Positions 11,740 to 24,399 of a stretch of 64,000 nt of DNA are shown here, piece after piece. Numbering within the stretch: the first letter of the stretch is position 1; each line of letters begins with the position of its first letter. The stretch is taken from NCBI GenBank assembly GCA_051453625.1, contig JBOZIK010000001.1, positions 193,775,380 through 193,839,379 of the forward strand, read 5' to 3'. This stretch comes from Welwitschia mirabilis. Taxonomy: Eukaryota; Gnetophyta; Gnetopsida; Welwitschiales. The translations under genes were made by a program, and so were the position numbers. The notes under the pieces were generated by a model. That model was not told the origin of the DNA, did not search any database, and saw only the letters and a program-made list of their open reading frames with translations.

Positions 11740-14700
11740 GGAATGTTTATCAAGTAGAAAGTATTCTTATTAAGAATTACCTTACTTGGCTTAAAATTTA
11801 AGATGAATATTGCAAAGAATTTTTTGAATATTTAAAACAAATCTTCTTCTTTACATCATTTGAATCATATATTTGTTAATAATAATATTGTTTTAGATCA
11901 TGATAAGTTTCTTTATTATTTGAGGGATCATTCTATGTCACTATTTCAAGCTACTTCTATGAACACTACATCTTTGAAGATGCTATGCCCCTCTTTTCCA
12001 TCTTAATTTATTCAGCTCATAGATGTTAAAAGTTAAAATCACTATAAATGAACTAAAACAATATTGATTTTGACTAAGTAATGATAAAGCACTAGGATAT
12101 GATGGTTTCTCAATTGAATTTTTCAAATCTCATTGGGATCTCATTTATAATGATCTTTTTCATGTCATTTAAGAAGTAATACCTACAAGATCTTTAGGTC
12201 ATTATTTAGAGTAAGGAACTATTAGAATTATTTGCAAATCTGGTGATTTTACTTAGATTAATAATTAGCATCCAATTCCTCTTTTCAATATGGTATACAA
12301 AATTTGGATAACATGTTTAACTTTAAGAATGAAGGGTATTTGTATGGATATCATATCTCTAGTAGATAGGATTTGTTCGTAGAAGCTATAACTTAAATAA
12401 TTTGGTAACAACTTAGAAAGGTTTGTAATGGGTAAAAGATACTAATCAGGGTGTCCTTTTCGTAAAATTAGATTATACTAAGGCTTATAATCAAATTAAA
12501 TGGGATTTAATTCTTTAAATTATGTCTAAATCTAGTTTAATTCTAAATTTATTCATGTGATTAGTTTTCTATTTATAGATGCTAATGCTTAAATAACTAC
12601 AAATTTTGATATTCATTCTTCTTTTACTATCATTGTTTAGAAAGATAAGATTCTCTTTAGTCCTTTATCATTTTATTATAGCAGCATATTTTATTTGTCA
12701 TTAAATTTAATGGAATATTTAGAGTACTATTATTAAGGGCATTATTTTTTCTAATCCCACTAATGAGATTCTAAATATGTACTTTGCTAATGAGTTCTTC
12801 TTTTTAGTGAATAATAATTCTATTAATATTAATAATCTTTTCTATTAAGTTTAGTAATATTAATCTCTTTTAGGCTCTTCTACTTATCTTAAAAATGTAG
12901 AAGTTAGTAAAAAATTAAAACACTATTAAAATTTTAGGGATTCATTTTAGCTTCTAATACTTTTCTCTTTTCTTTCAAATTAGGTTCTTCTTAAACTTTA
13001 GAAAAAGATGGAGAAACAAAAAAGAAAATCTCTTACCCCATCAGGCAAGTTCAAAATTTGTAAGACTATTCTAGCTTCTATGCATGTTTATTATTCCCCT
13101 TGTTAGACACTTTTTAATCTACCTACCAGAAATTATAGTGTTTATTCAAGAATTTCATGTGACTTTTTAGAAATTTTGAAAAATCATTTGATTGTGTAAC
13201 CTACGATATAACTAATTTATCTAAAAAATAAGATGATTTAGGTTTTATGAATTCTTTTAAGTAGGATTTTATGTTAGTTATTAAGTGGCGTTTTTAGAAT
13301 CTACATTCTTAAGATATTATTGGGAAACTATTGTGTCTTTATATTTAATTAGATTTTTCTGGAAATAAATCTTTTTGAAAGGACATTAACTTTATTAATT
13401 TGATTTTCTTTATACAAAAATTTAATAATATATTTTTCATAGTATTTAGAGTGTTGAAAAAGTATTATATCAATACATTGATTAAGGAAATATTTCTATG
13501 TATTTAAATATTCTTAGCTTATCCTTATTGGTTATCATTATTAATTAATTACTTCTACAATTTTAGGCTAGCAACTTTTTTTCTTAAAGGCATTGACTCT
13601 CTTAATTGCATGAGGCTAGTAGGTTAATGAATTCTATGGGAATAATTCAAAATACTCTAGGATGCTTCTTCCACCATGCAACATTTACTATTAATAATCT
13701 AGAATTTTTGATTTAGCATATGCATTTAGATACTACTAAAGAAAATTCATTTAAGGGTATTATTTAGAACAATAACTTAATAGTTTTTTCATATAAGGCT
13801 TCCAGTCCTTTTCTGTTACTATATAATTTTTAAGGTCTTATTGCTCTTTGGTATAAACATGAAAATGAGAATTTATTTTCTTGAATATCTTTAGAAAATT
13901 TGGAAACTTCTAATCCTCCTAAAAATTAAAAATTATTTTTTATACCTTCTTCATTAAGGTTTATCTATTGGTATCAAGTATTATCATATTGATATTTCTA
14001 ACATGTATTCTATTATTATGGTATACAAGATATTACTCATGTTTTCTAGAAATATTCTTCTATTAGAAACATGTAAATTTGAATAGGCAGAGTCCTATAA
14101 AACATTTAACTTTCAAAAAATTTGTTATTATTCAGCTTTCTACTAAGTACCAATACTTATCTAAAATTTCTTAAGAGAGTCATTGATTCTATTACTTTGT
14201 ATCAAATTTGTAAGTATAAATGTGATTTAACATTTTCTAAAATAGGATATTCCCCTTCCTATCATCTAACTATCTAAGAGAAAACTCATACTTTGTGAAA
14301 TGTTTATTTTTACCTCTAAACTCAAATAGAGAACATCTAACTTGAGGTTAATTACCTTATGCAACTTTTAGAGCATTAGTTAAATGAACTATGCGTTATT
14401 ACTAGATTCCCTTCTAAGGCTCCTCTTCCTTTAGAGATCTATTACTAAGTAGATTTCTTAAAGGAGTTACAACATCATTGGCATTCTTTTGTAGAGAGAA
14501 GGCCTTCAAAAACTCATTAGATAGACTTGAAATGGAGTCATTCTCCTCCTCAATAGTTTATAGATGATGGCTAGGGTAATATCCAAAGGGCTTTTATGCT
14601 CCTTCATTAGCCCATCTTCTTTATTCAAACCTTGGTGTCTTTGATGTCATAGCAATCTCCTCAATCTACAACTAATACAAAAAGTGGTTATTCTCCTATT

Positions 14701-14884
14701 ATGAGTTATTTGTCATTGCCTTAATTAGTCATAATCATAAAATTAAAATTGAAAATTTTCATATAATTTATTAATGTATTTTTAAATGGTGTTTAATTAT
14801 TATCTATATTTAGTTAAACTAGTAGCTTTACCTTAATGTCCTGGTGTCTTGTTCCTTACTTTATTAAAGCATATTTGTTGTTTA
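11740..14884 (+). pseudogene. Decayed LINE, unit 1: reverse transcriptase to 3' end
   Basis: The plus strand holds broken pieces of a plant LINE polymerase in order. Near 12,085-12,180 it reads ALGYDGFSIEFFKSHWD, the N-terminal RT block with the GxDGF-type motif. Next, near 12,200-12,310, come a block with TIRIICKSGDFT and the following palm segment. At 12,470-12,500 it reads KLDYTKAYNQIKWD, the palm block with the first catalytic Asp. Around 12,545-12,640 there is a segment with FIDANA. Later pieces (NLPTRNYSVYSRISCDF near 13,115) belong to the connection region, and the stretch from 13,900 to 14,300 fits the C-terminal zinc-binding RT-associated domain. Stops and frameshifts occur every few tens of codons. 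The endonuclease domain is not seen. Units 2-4 repeat the part from 12,470 onward. Confidence 0.8.
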
Positions 14885-15435
14885 GGACATAGTGCCTTAA
14901 ATATTATAAGGCTTACAATTGAATTAAATAGGATTTTACCTTTTAAATTATATCTAAGATTGGTTTTGATTGTAAATTTCTTTATATTATTAGCTATCTT
15001 TTTACTAATTATAATGCTCAAATAGCTATAAATTTTGGAATCAAGTTTCTCTTTTATATTCATTATTACAAGAGGTAAATTTATTCTTTATTACTTATTT
15101 GTTTATTATTGTAGAAGATTTTCTTTATCATTAGATTTAATAGAACATTTAGATTAATGCTATGAAGGGTATCATTTTCTCTTCTCCTCATAATTAGATT
15201 ATTAACATGCACTTTATTTATAGCTTCTTCTCTTTAGCCCATAATCATTCTATTGATATTAATCAAATCTCATACTTAGTTAAGAAATATTATTCTATTT
15301 TAAGTTCTTCTTTCATAGGTTAAATTTATTTATATGCATTTTCATATAAAATTATTAGAACTTACTAGAAAAATCTATAAGTTGTGTAAGATCAAAAATT
15401 ATTAAAATTTTAGAAATTCATCTAGGATTAAGCTT
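14885..15435 (+). pseudogene. LINE unit 2, left part (split by element E)
   Basis: The unit restarts inside the RT palm region (ATAAGGCTTACAATTGAA, equivalent to 12,483 onward) directly after the end of unit 1. A stop-containing version of the same protein follows, including ISKIGFDCKFLYIISYLFT. It stops at AGCTT (15,431-15,435), where element E is inserted, and resumes at 55,331. The target site in unit 3 reads GAAGCTTATCC, which supports the rejoining. Confidence 0.75.
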
Positions 15436-15880
15436 CATAAAGATCGTTGAACTCATAAGGGAGGGATGAATCAGTTCCACTAAATAAAATTTAATCAACT
15501 AACACATACAAATTACAAAATAAAATTTTATCGATTTACATGTTTCTCCAATCTAGTTAAGTCCATACATAGAGAATAACTTGCCTTCACATCCATAGAT
15601 ATCCTTAAACTACCAATTAGTGGTTTAGAAGCACCACAAATTTTACAATCAAGTAAGATACTCCTCTTAAGGTAACACTCTCTTTTCCTTAAGGATTAAA
15701 GAAAAATAAAGTCTAAGAGTCCTCTCAAGCACTTGACCAATCACAAGAAGTACATTCATGCAAGATTCATCTTACACTTTGAAATCCGTAAGCAAGGGAT
15801 CCTATAAAAATAGATTGATAAAAATGAGATTGGAGTTGAAATTAAATGATTCAAAAAATATCACATCTAGATTTTTAAAA

Positions 15881-16390
15881 GTCTAAGGATTTAGCAAAAA
15901 TACCTAAATAAGAACTAAATAAAAATAATTTTTAGCTAGGAGGATCTACTAAGCTAATTTAATTGACTAGATTTCTTATTTATTCTTTATTTATTAGCAT
16001 AATATTATTTAAAATGTAATCCTTTATTTTTTTATAGTCGATATGTTGTAATTATTATTTAAATATTTTTTCTCTAATTACTATAGTTAATAATATTTTT
16101 TCTGTTTTTATAACTGTTGCATTTAATACCATGATCAGCATATTTTCTTAGTTTAATGAAAATAAAACATTCTTGTAATGTCATAATCATTAGAATGCAT
16201 TAGGATAACTTATTTTAATATTTTTATCAGTGAATGATAAATTAGTGCTCATAATTATGATGTTGTATTTCCCTTTATTTGTTGTTAACGTTTACTTATT
16301 TTGAAAATATATCCTTATGTGACTATTGAAATTACTTACTAAGCGGTTTAACTTAATTTTGTATCATAATAATTATAGGTAGTGTAATGA
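15881..16390 (+). repeat. Left inverted-repeat arm of element F
   Basis: It pairs with 17,430-18,017 read on the other strand. Differences are mostly single bases plus several insertions or deletions, which explains the unequal arm lengths. The inner limit is near 16,390, where similarity fades. Confidence 0.75.
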
Positions 16391-17429
16391 TGAGCATCTA
16401 TTATTTAGTATATAAAAACATGTAGATGACACCCAACTGTGTACAACCATTAGCTCTTTTCAACATCATCATTTGTAATAATTCCTGCACATGCAAGTAT
16501 AGTGTGAGAATTGTAACCATCATAGTTCCCAGTATAACCTATGACAAGGAATAGATAGGTATAGGATTCCCAAGCATAAGATAAGGAATTACAAGAGTAT
16601 CCAAGAATGTATAGTCAAAAAAATTCAAGAATGCACTACCAAAATAATTCAAGATGGGACCAAGACCTCAATTTTTTATTATCTTATTTATTCTTGTTTC
16701 ACAATAATTTTTAGTAATCTGGTTGCACATAATCAAAAGAGATAAAATGGTAAATTAGGTTAAATTTTTCCTTTTCTTTTTGAAGGTTCAGTCCCATGGT
16801 CAGAAGACTCACAACAAAGAGTATCCCTCTCTGAGATTTAAACAACTAGTTACCTAAGCCAGTTTTAATTTCTTAATTTAACATATCATAATATAGGTTA
16901 ATGGTTGATCACAATATAATATTAAGATGGCTTACAAAGGGCTAATTACAAGACTCAATAAAAAATAGTTAACAATAAAAAGAAAATGCAAGAATAGGTT
17001 GGGTTCATACAACAATTAAGAAAAGATCCTACAATCATACAAGATGCAAAATTTAACTGGAATCATATGAAGATGCAAGAATCAAATAAAACCATATAAG
17101 AAACTAAATGAATCCTAGAACCATACAAAAAAAGGAAATGCAAGAATTAATTGAGATCACATCCAAAATTAGATGTAAGACTTATGAACTTTTTAAGACT
17201 TCAAGACTTTTAAGGATTATAATACTTCAATGCTTTCCAAGCTCCAAGTTTTAAAATTGCCAAGATTCAATAACAGAGGATTTCTCAAAAATATGCAAAT
17301 AAGAGGAGAAAGAGTTCCTATTTATATCAAGAAAATGTGGAAATATTAAGAGACATGAGGATATGAAGAAATATTATCTTAAAAGAAAATATGGTAAGGA
17401 TGTTATAACCATTAATCATTATCTCATCT

Positions 17430-18017
17430 GGTCACTAGGTACTTATAATTCTTATGATAAAGAATTAAAATGAGCTACTTATCAAGTAATTTCAATAGCC
17501 ACATAAGAATGTTTTGCCATAATGAATAACTGTTAATTATAAATAAAAGAAAATACAACCTCATAATTGTGAGCACCACTTTAGCATGCACTACTTAAAT
17601 TATTAAAATAAATCAGCATAATGCATCCTAATGATTATAGCCATTATAAGAATCTTTTATTTGCATTAAACTAACAAAATATGCTAATCATGTTATTTTA
17701 AATGGAATATTTATTAAAAAAATAAAGTAATATGAATATAATAGACCAATTTACCCATTATAATATTATCATTAACAAACAAGGAAATACTACAAAATAA
17801 TATTATTAATCATAGTGGTTATAGAAAAAGAAAATATTTAAAATAATAATTACAATGTATCAACTATTAGCAAAATAAAGGATTACATTTCAAACAATAT
17901 TATAATAATAAATAAAGAATAAATAATGGATCTAGTCAATTAAACCCGCTTAGTAGGTCCTACTAGATAAAATTATTTTTTAATTCTTATTTAACTATTT
18001 GAGCTAAATCCTTAGAC
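17430..18017 (-). repeat. Right inverted-repeat arm of element F
   Basis: It is the inverted partner of 15,881-16,390. It contains a segment around 17,690-17,760 that is missing from the left arm. Confidence 0.75.
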
Positions 18018-19063
18018 TTTCAAGAATGTAGACATGAAAAAATAATAGCCCAATAAAGAAATATCAAACACTATAATAAGAGAAAAGAAAACCTAAATAG
18101 ATGTGTTACATTTTGTTTCTTGAGTTCTTCTTTAATGTAGTCACCCACATGAATCAAATGTTAGAGTAGTAGCACTAATGGATGAGTATAGAACCACTAA
18201 ATATCTTCAATGTGAGTGCCCTTCAATTAAGTTCAAGAGATTTTAGCCTATGTAGTTCCAAAAAATAATTTATCAAAAAGTTATATCTTTCTTTATTCCC
18301 TTTATATTTCTAAGATAGTATAGTCTATTACCCTAAGGAGATGATTGTTTGAAGTAGCTTGAACATTGTCCAATGACTACAAATTGCTAGTTTATGACAT
18401 TCAAGGAATAATTTTTTTTACATTATTTTTGGTAATATATGTCTTCAATATCATATACATCCTTCAAATAAACATCTTCAATTTTAATAGGTTTCTTTAA
18501 ATAAGATGCCTATCACATGATAGACATATTCAGCTAACTTACCAAGATTTCAATAAGATTCAAACTAATTCTTCTTTAATCCTCTGACATTAATAATTTA
18601 TTTTGCCTAACTTTTATATATTCCTAAAAAATGAATAAACCATTAATATTGTCCTACGTGTATAAACTATCACCTATCACCTATTTCAGTTTCGCATAAA
18701 GTCTTCCTCATGATAGGTATCATTTCTTCTAATTTGAACTGACTTTCAATGTAGATGTCTTCAAACATGTAGATGTATTTATTCCTAATTTAGGCTCAAT
18801 TTTAATATATACATATTTAAACCTATAAAGGTCTTTGTCATAGATCTCTTTAATATTATAAATATATAGTCAATCTTGTTTAACTTGATGAATCTCTTAA
18901 AAAGATCTTGCATTATGTCTTAGAAACTAATTGTGTGGACTATGATCTTTGCTCACATTTGAGGTATCATGTCAACTTGAGAGATATCTTTAGTGTCTTA
19001 TTTACACACTAAGACATATTGCATTTAACAAGTGAAATCATCAAAAATGGGATTTTTCCAACA

Positions 19064-19076
19064 CTCTTCTCATTTT
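19064..19076 (-). other. Polypurine tract of element E
   Basis: On the minus strand AAAATGAGAAGAG directly precedes the 3' LTR start TGTTGG. Position and composition are as expected for plus-strand priming. Confidence 0.7.
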
Positions 19077-20990
19077 TAATTATGTCCAAAACTTGGCAAA
19101 TCGTGTTGATGTAATCTTTAATAGTTATAATAAGGATAGTATAAAACTAGAAATAAATAAAAATCATATTATTATTTAGCTCAAAAATTTAATAGTATCT
19201 ATTTAGATGGTAACTTTTATAAAAAGAAACTTTTTTAGAGCTAAAAACCATTATAAAAATATGACTTGATATATCCAATAAGAGATAATTAAAATAAGGG
19301 AAAAAATTATAACATAATAATGATAAATAAATAGTCTAATAAACAATGAAGTAAGATTTGATACAACAATAAGGATAATCTATATAATAACATCATGTGC
19401 CTGAAACTTAAAAGTAAGCATCAAGAATGATGAAACTCATTAGATAATCCAACTCAAATCTCAAGTCCATTACCTACATAACTCATACAAATTCCCTAAA
19501 AGATATGATATGTTCTCCCTCTTTTTAGATAGTACAAAAGCCCTAACCATTAAGAGTAGCATCACTAGTGTAATGATATACATCCCTTACATTATCATTG
19601 TCATCATCGTTGTCACTGATAGTCAAAGAATGAATGGTATAAGAAGAGGATAAGGTAGGTGAAGAAGTGTGCCATTTTTGTGATGGCATCTGTGATGACT
19701 CTCCATGACTTAACAAGGCCTATCTTCTCATATGAATACATGTCTGAGGAGTGACAAAGGTACGAAAAAGAAGAGGGTGAAGCTAAATTAAGTGAAAAAT
19801 CATGGATTAGAGGTTGTAATGATGGTAATGGAGGTAATTAAGGTGGTAAAGGAGTTGAGGCTATCATAAAGCTAGTGGTGGTGGAAATGTCTAGGTAGGA
19901 TGATAAATAGAAAATTTACGATAAGGGTAATGAAAGATGAAAGGCTTACTATTTAAATCATCTAAATCTACTTGCTTTTATGGTAGTAGAGGCTTGTCCT
20001 CCCCCTAATCCTATGCTATTAGTTCCATTCATTTAAAGGCAACTAACTCCTTGGCTCTTCTATTTATGATGCCTCCTCAAAATATAACAAGGTGTAAGTC
20101 TCCATGATCTCTCAGTTGCTAGAAGATTCCTTCTTCTTAGTGACTGTGTATTTGATCTTTTTTAATTAGAATAATTTATTTCAATATTTTTAATCATCTT
20201 TACTATATCATAAAGATCCTTCTTCAGAGGAAGAGATATGAAATCCAATGAATTGAGACTGCTAAAATGGTTTTTTAGGGGTCCTCCTACTTCTACCCTT
20301 TCCTAACTAAACTAAAGCATGTCTCTTCTTACTAAACTTAAATAGTAATTTCTTAAGCCAAATTAAATTAACCTAAGGAACTGAGATGTCAGTGTTGCTA
20401 TTAACAAGGCTAATGAAATAAACATAATCTAAAGTTTATTCTTATAAAAATAAGGTAATAATATTCATACATATCACAAAACAAAGATCAATACTAAAAC
20501 CTATGAGTAATCAATAAACAACAAATGTTTGCATGGGATTATAATAACTATAAATTCCTCCTCTAATCAGAATATTATAAAACAAAATCAATAAGAATAG
20601 AAGAATTAAGTACCACATCTTTGCACTCAACATTTTCAATAAACCCCATTTTAGAATTACTAAAAATAATTGTACTCAGGTTGGAATGAAACACTTTATC
20701 TATTTTATCATTGAAAATCTCTAAAAAGGAATGAATGAATAGCTAAGAAATATTTAAAGCATCAATTCCTACCAAGCTATTAATAATATTGTATAAAAAA
20801 ATAAATATGTATCATCTCTTACTTATGTCTAAAAGTTTCTAGTGTGATCATTTATCTAATAAATGTTTACATAGAACTTGAGCACTACTAGATTTGATAT
20901 GCTTTACCCAAGATAAACAATCATCCCTACCTAAGACAAGAGAAATATTATAGTATTTGTTCCTTTCTATGCTTTTTAAAATCAAGGGTT
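19077..20990 (-). pseudogene. 3' internal region of element E with a decayed acidic reading frame
   Basis: This is the part of E between the insertion point of C (20,990) and the polypurine tract. On the minus strand near 19,550-19,680 it reads SSSYTIHSLTISDNDDDD and NDNVRDVYHYTSDATLNG, a Ser/Thr- then Asp-rich stretch. Near 20,830-20,985 it reads KSIERNKYYNISLVLGRD and CLSWVKHIKSSSAQVLCKHL. Many Sireviruses carry an extra reading frame downstream of RNase H, sometimes called env-like, and this region lies at that place. I cannot show membership of that family from these fragments. Confidence 0.45.
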
Positions 20991-21612
20991 ATATTCACAT
21001 TTGAATTATGTTATTTGTTGTAGCAAAATGGAAATCTCAAATAAACTAGATAAAGATTTAATATCGTTCTGCCATAAGCATATATGTGGTAAACTTAACA
21101 AAAGTGACATAACAAATTTAATCCTACAATGAAAACTAAAATAAAATATAAAATCAAGTTTTGAGAANNNNNNNNNNNNNNNNNNNNNNNNNNNNNNNNN
21201 NNNNNNNNNNNNNNNNNNNNNNNNNNNNNNNNNNNNNNNNNNNNNNNNNNNNNNNNNNNNNNNNNNNNNNNNNNNNNNNNNNNNNNNNNNNNNNNNNNNN
21301 NNNNNNNNNNNNNNNNNNNNNNNNNNNNNNNNNNNNNNNNNNNNNNNNNNNNNNNNNNNNNNNNNNNNNNNNNNNNNNNNNNNNNNNNNNNNNNNNNNNN
21401 NNNNNNNNNNNNNNNNNNNNNNNNNNNNNNNNNNNNNNNNNNNNNNNNNNNNNNNNNNNNNNNNNNNNNNNNNNNNNNNNNNNNNNNNNNNNNNNNNNNN
21501 NNNNNNNNNNNNNNNNNNNNNNNNNNNNNNNNNNNNNNNNNNAATATAAAATCAAGTTTTGAGAATTTTTGTGAACTTTAGTTGGTAACATAAAAAAATG
21601 AACATGCTCAAG
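20991..21612 (-). repeat. 3' LTR of element C, low-coordinate part
   Basis: It aligns with 45,514-45,735 (TATTCAC..TTGAATTATG against TATTCATGG..AAATTAAG, then GGTAAACTTAACAAAAGT against GGTATACTTAACAAAAGT). A 375-N gap at 21,168-21,542 lies inside and is flanked by a 23-bp exact duplication. The alignment to C stops at about 21,612, where B sequence begins. Confidence 0.75.
21168..21542. other. Assembly gap (375 N) with duplicated edges
   Basis: The 23 bases at 21,145-21,167 recur exactly at 21,543-21,565. The 5' LTR of C has the sequence once, so no bases need be missing. Confidence 0.9.
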
Positions 21613-22757
21613 GATAACATTGGTATTGGCTAGAATTACACTAACTTTAATATTAATGCAAGTTACAAAAAGGAAAGAAAAAAGAAGAAGAGATCAAATA
21701 AATCTCAGGGTTTGAACTTCATCTTAGAAAGGCTAGCTCTAGGGTATCACTGATTTGTCCTATCCCATTCTTCACTTCAATGTTATCTAATTGCTCTTCT
21801 ACAAAATAATAAAAACTATCAAGTCCTTTTGGTCTAATTCATGGGGCATAATCTCATCCACCATATGATAAATGATGAATCCAACTAATACTTTGATCTT
21901 AAGTAATAATAGAAAGTAAGGAACTCTTAAAGAACTCAAGATCTATAAAATTAAAATAATAAGTAATAAAGAGAACTTATCATAATTAAATTAAAGTTGA
22001 TAGTTAAAGAATTTATCTAATCATCCTAATTATTATATTACTTATGAATCAAGATCAAAGAAAAACAAATTTTACATTATAAAAAGAACAATTTTATAAT
22101 AAAGGAGGAAGGAAGCAGGAAGAACACCTTAGAATTCCTCAAATACTAGCTCACTCCCTAAAGAGTCTCTAAAAATCTATCACATGTTAATGCTCCAAAG
22201 TTTCCAACTTCTTCAAGGAAAAGTTGAACATGATGAAGGGTTCAAGGATCTTTTATAGGGAGAGATGGGGATGAGGGTGGTTACATTCTTAGATTATAGA
22301 GTTAGGTGTAATATTTATCATGTAGCATTAGGTAGATAAGATTTTATCTTAGAACATTAGGTAGATCAGATTTCACCTTCTAGTGTTAGGTATAATCTTC
22401 ATCATTTAGCATTTTATGGAGGTTGTCTTATAGCATTTGATGGAGATCATCACATAGCTTGAATTCCACCTCCACATGATGCCTCTACAAAATGTCTTTA
22501 AATGTTTTTTCTAATGGTCATCATATACTATTTCCATTTCCATTGTGATTCTATGCAAAATTGTGTCCATCTTCTATCATGTGTTCAAAAAGTGGCTAAA
22601 TATTTGTAATTTGATATGAAGAAAAACATAACATTTAATGTTATTTTAAAAACAATAAAAGACATATTTTATGATTAGAATAATTAAATTAATATCTTTA
22701 TTTCTAATAAATTAGCCTAAAACACTTAATATAAATTTTTATTTTTACTTGTCAACA
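21613..22757 (-). repeat. 3' LTR of element B
   Basis: It aligns with 30,305-31,441 from GATAACATTGG onward, including CATGGGGCATAATCTCAT and the run of GTTAGGTA-type repeats near 22,310-22,400. The minus-strand start is TGTTGACAAG at 22,757. It lacks about 75 bases present at the end of the 5' LTR. Confidence 0.8.
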
Positions 22758-22770
22758 CATCCCCTAACCA
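22758..22770 (-). other. Polypurine tract of element B
   Basis: On the minus strand TGGTTAGGGGATG directly precedes TGTTGACAAG. The tract matches those of A, C and D. Confidence 0.65.
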
Positions 22771-24350
22771 GTCTTTTATTAGTGCCTTAGCAAAAAGTCA
22801 ATAACAAAATGGTTAAACATGAAATAATTGTTTGTGTGAAAACTTCATTACGTGTGTGAATAATATAACTTAAAACTCTTATGACTAATTTTATGTAGTT
22901 AAGGCATTGAAGCAAAAAATTTTAGTGAAAATCAAGATGCCATACCCCCAGTTAAAACTTAACTTCGTTCTTAAAGTTTACAGTGAAAATGCTAATTTAT
23001 GTGTGAACATAGGCATAGATAGATCTCAAAGAGTTCTTTTATTGAAAGTAAATCAAATTGAGCTAAGAAAAAAGATAAGCTATTTATAACTAAACATGTG
23101 TTAAATGGAAAAACCCTCTGTGAAAAAATGGTTAATGTCACAAGAGTTAATTTTCATGAAAATGATATGAAGTGAAATGTAGTGAAGTGATGTAAAGTAA
23201 AAGGGATGGAAAATGCATGAATGAAGTGAAACCAAAAACTGATGAATAATTGAGAAAACTATCCTAAGTTATCAATCCTTTATTGTATTTTTATATTTTT
23301 CTAATGGACCATGTTAACAACAAAGTTAATTTTTAACCAAGTAACCAATAGGGATCTAGAAAATTGATGCAAATCATAAGTATGAAAGTTAAGAGGTAAT
23401 AGTTCACATAAAGCCTCTAATTTCCTTCTTTTCAATTCTATATTTTTCATTTTCACCTTTGCATATTTCCTTATTATGCCTTTCAATCACATCGATCATC
23501 CAATATTATGACATTTTCTACCAATAAATTTAAGCATGTTGTACTATGCATAAATCAGTGTTACATTGTCAGTGAGTGTTTATAGCCTTGATGCAGTTAA
23601 CTAAATCCAACTAAGTGATTAATGTTATGTGCTTTTGGAGTAGACATATATTATTATTATTATTTTCTTTTCATAGTTATTTTTTATGCACTTCTANNNN
23701 NNNNNNNNNNNNNNNNNNNNNNNNNNNNNNNNNNNNNNNNNNNNNNNNNNNNNNNNNNNNNNNNNNNNNNNNNNNNNNNNNNNNNNNNNNNNNNNNTGCA
23801 GTTAACTAAATCCAACTAAGTGATTAATGTTATGTGCTTTTAGAGTAGACATATCTTATTATTATTATTTTCTTTTCATTGTTATTTTTTATGCACTTCT
23901 AGGGGCCATTGACTCATTAGCTAGTCAAGACAAATATTTTTTCCATTAAAGGATTTTTACTTAAGGAGTACATGTGAAGGTAAATTCTACAGTTTTAACC
24001 AAGTTTCACTAAAACTAGAAACCCTAAGTAAATGCGTTCTTAACTAAATTTCTTGAAATAAGCATTATTTCCCTTAAAAACCCATAAGTAAACTAGAGCT
24101 TGACTATTACTTAGGTGATAACATCATTACTTATTATTGATTTTTATTTTAAGGGATCTTAATATAGATTAATAAGTCTCAAAAACTCATAGGTTGATTG
24201 TTTAGATGGATGGTTTGTGAATTTGATAGAGTGATTTGACAATGGATTTAGTAAATGATAAGGTTTAAAAGGGTGGTAAGATGAGTGATAATGTTTTAGA
24301 CAATGTTCGTTGACTTTAAAGAGTTGATTAATTTTGGGATTTTTAATGAT
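22771..24350 (-). other. 3' non-coding region of element B
   Basis: No protein similarity is seen between integrase and polypurine tract. The block around 23,555-23,900 (TATAGCC..GATGCAGTT, TTATTTTCTTTTCAT, TTTATGCAC) is shared with C (34,020-34,070 with 41,535-41,660) and D (37,060-37,290). A 100-N gap at 23,697-23,796 is flanked by 105-bp near-identical copies. Confidence 0.6.
23697..23796. other. Assembly gap (100 N) with duplicated edges
   Basis: The 105 bases at 23,592-23,696 recur at 23,797-23,901 with three mismatches. Confidence 0.9.
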
Positions 24351-24399
24351 AATATCTCCATGTGGTAAAATCTTTTTTTATTAAGAATGGTTCTTTCCA

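Larger units (their letters stand above)
15881..18017. mobile_element. Element F: fold-back DNA element with arms over 500 bp
   Basis: The left arm (15,881 to about 16,390) and the reverse complement of the right arm (about 17,430-18,017) align nearly end to end. Both start GTCTAAGGATTTAGC and share blocks such as TTTAATTGACTAGAT, AAATGTAATCCTTTATTTT and TGGCTATTGAAATTACTT (TGACTATTGAAATTACTT on the left). The central 1 kb shows no transposase. Flanks tttttaaaa and tttcaagaa match at 6 of 9 bases, a possible decayed 9-bp target duplication of the Mutator type. The same site is uninterrupted in the 5' LTR of E, which proves insertion. Superfamily assignment is tentative. Confidence 0.75.
15436..19063 (-). 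repeat. 3' LTR of element E, split by fold-back element F
   Basis: Segments 15,436-15,880 and 18,018-19,063 together align with the 5' LTR at 53,880-55,330, for example GAACTC..GGGAGGGATGAAT at the low end and the last 250 bases at the high end. The minus-strand LTR begins TGTTGGAAAAATCCC at 19,063. The two LTRs are much diverged. Confidence 0.8.

Noticed and set aside
15881-18017. Reading the long inverted repeat as two opposed retrotransposon LTRs
   Set aside because: LTRs are direct repeats; here the arms are inverted and the empty site is seen in the other LTR of E.
21154-21591. Long reading frames across runs of N here and at 34,421-34,981, 35,783-36,163, 47,347-48,063, 51,415-51,874, 57,416-57,772 and 57,818-58,293
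   Set aside because: They are open only because N codons contain no stops; the readable ends show no protein similarity.
22907-23089. 60-codon plus-strand frame
   Set aside because: It lies in the 3' non-coding region of B; the matching regions of C and D do not preserve it.
23592-23901. Genuine 105-bp tandem repeat in element B
   Set aside because: The two copies flank a gap exactly; four other gaps show the same, so an assembly artefact is more likely.
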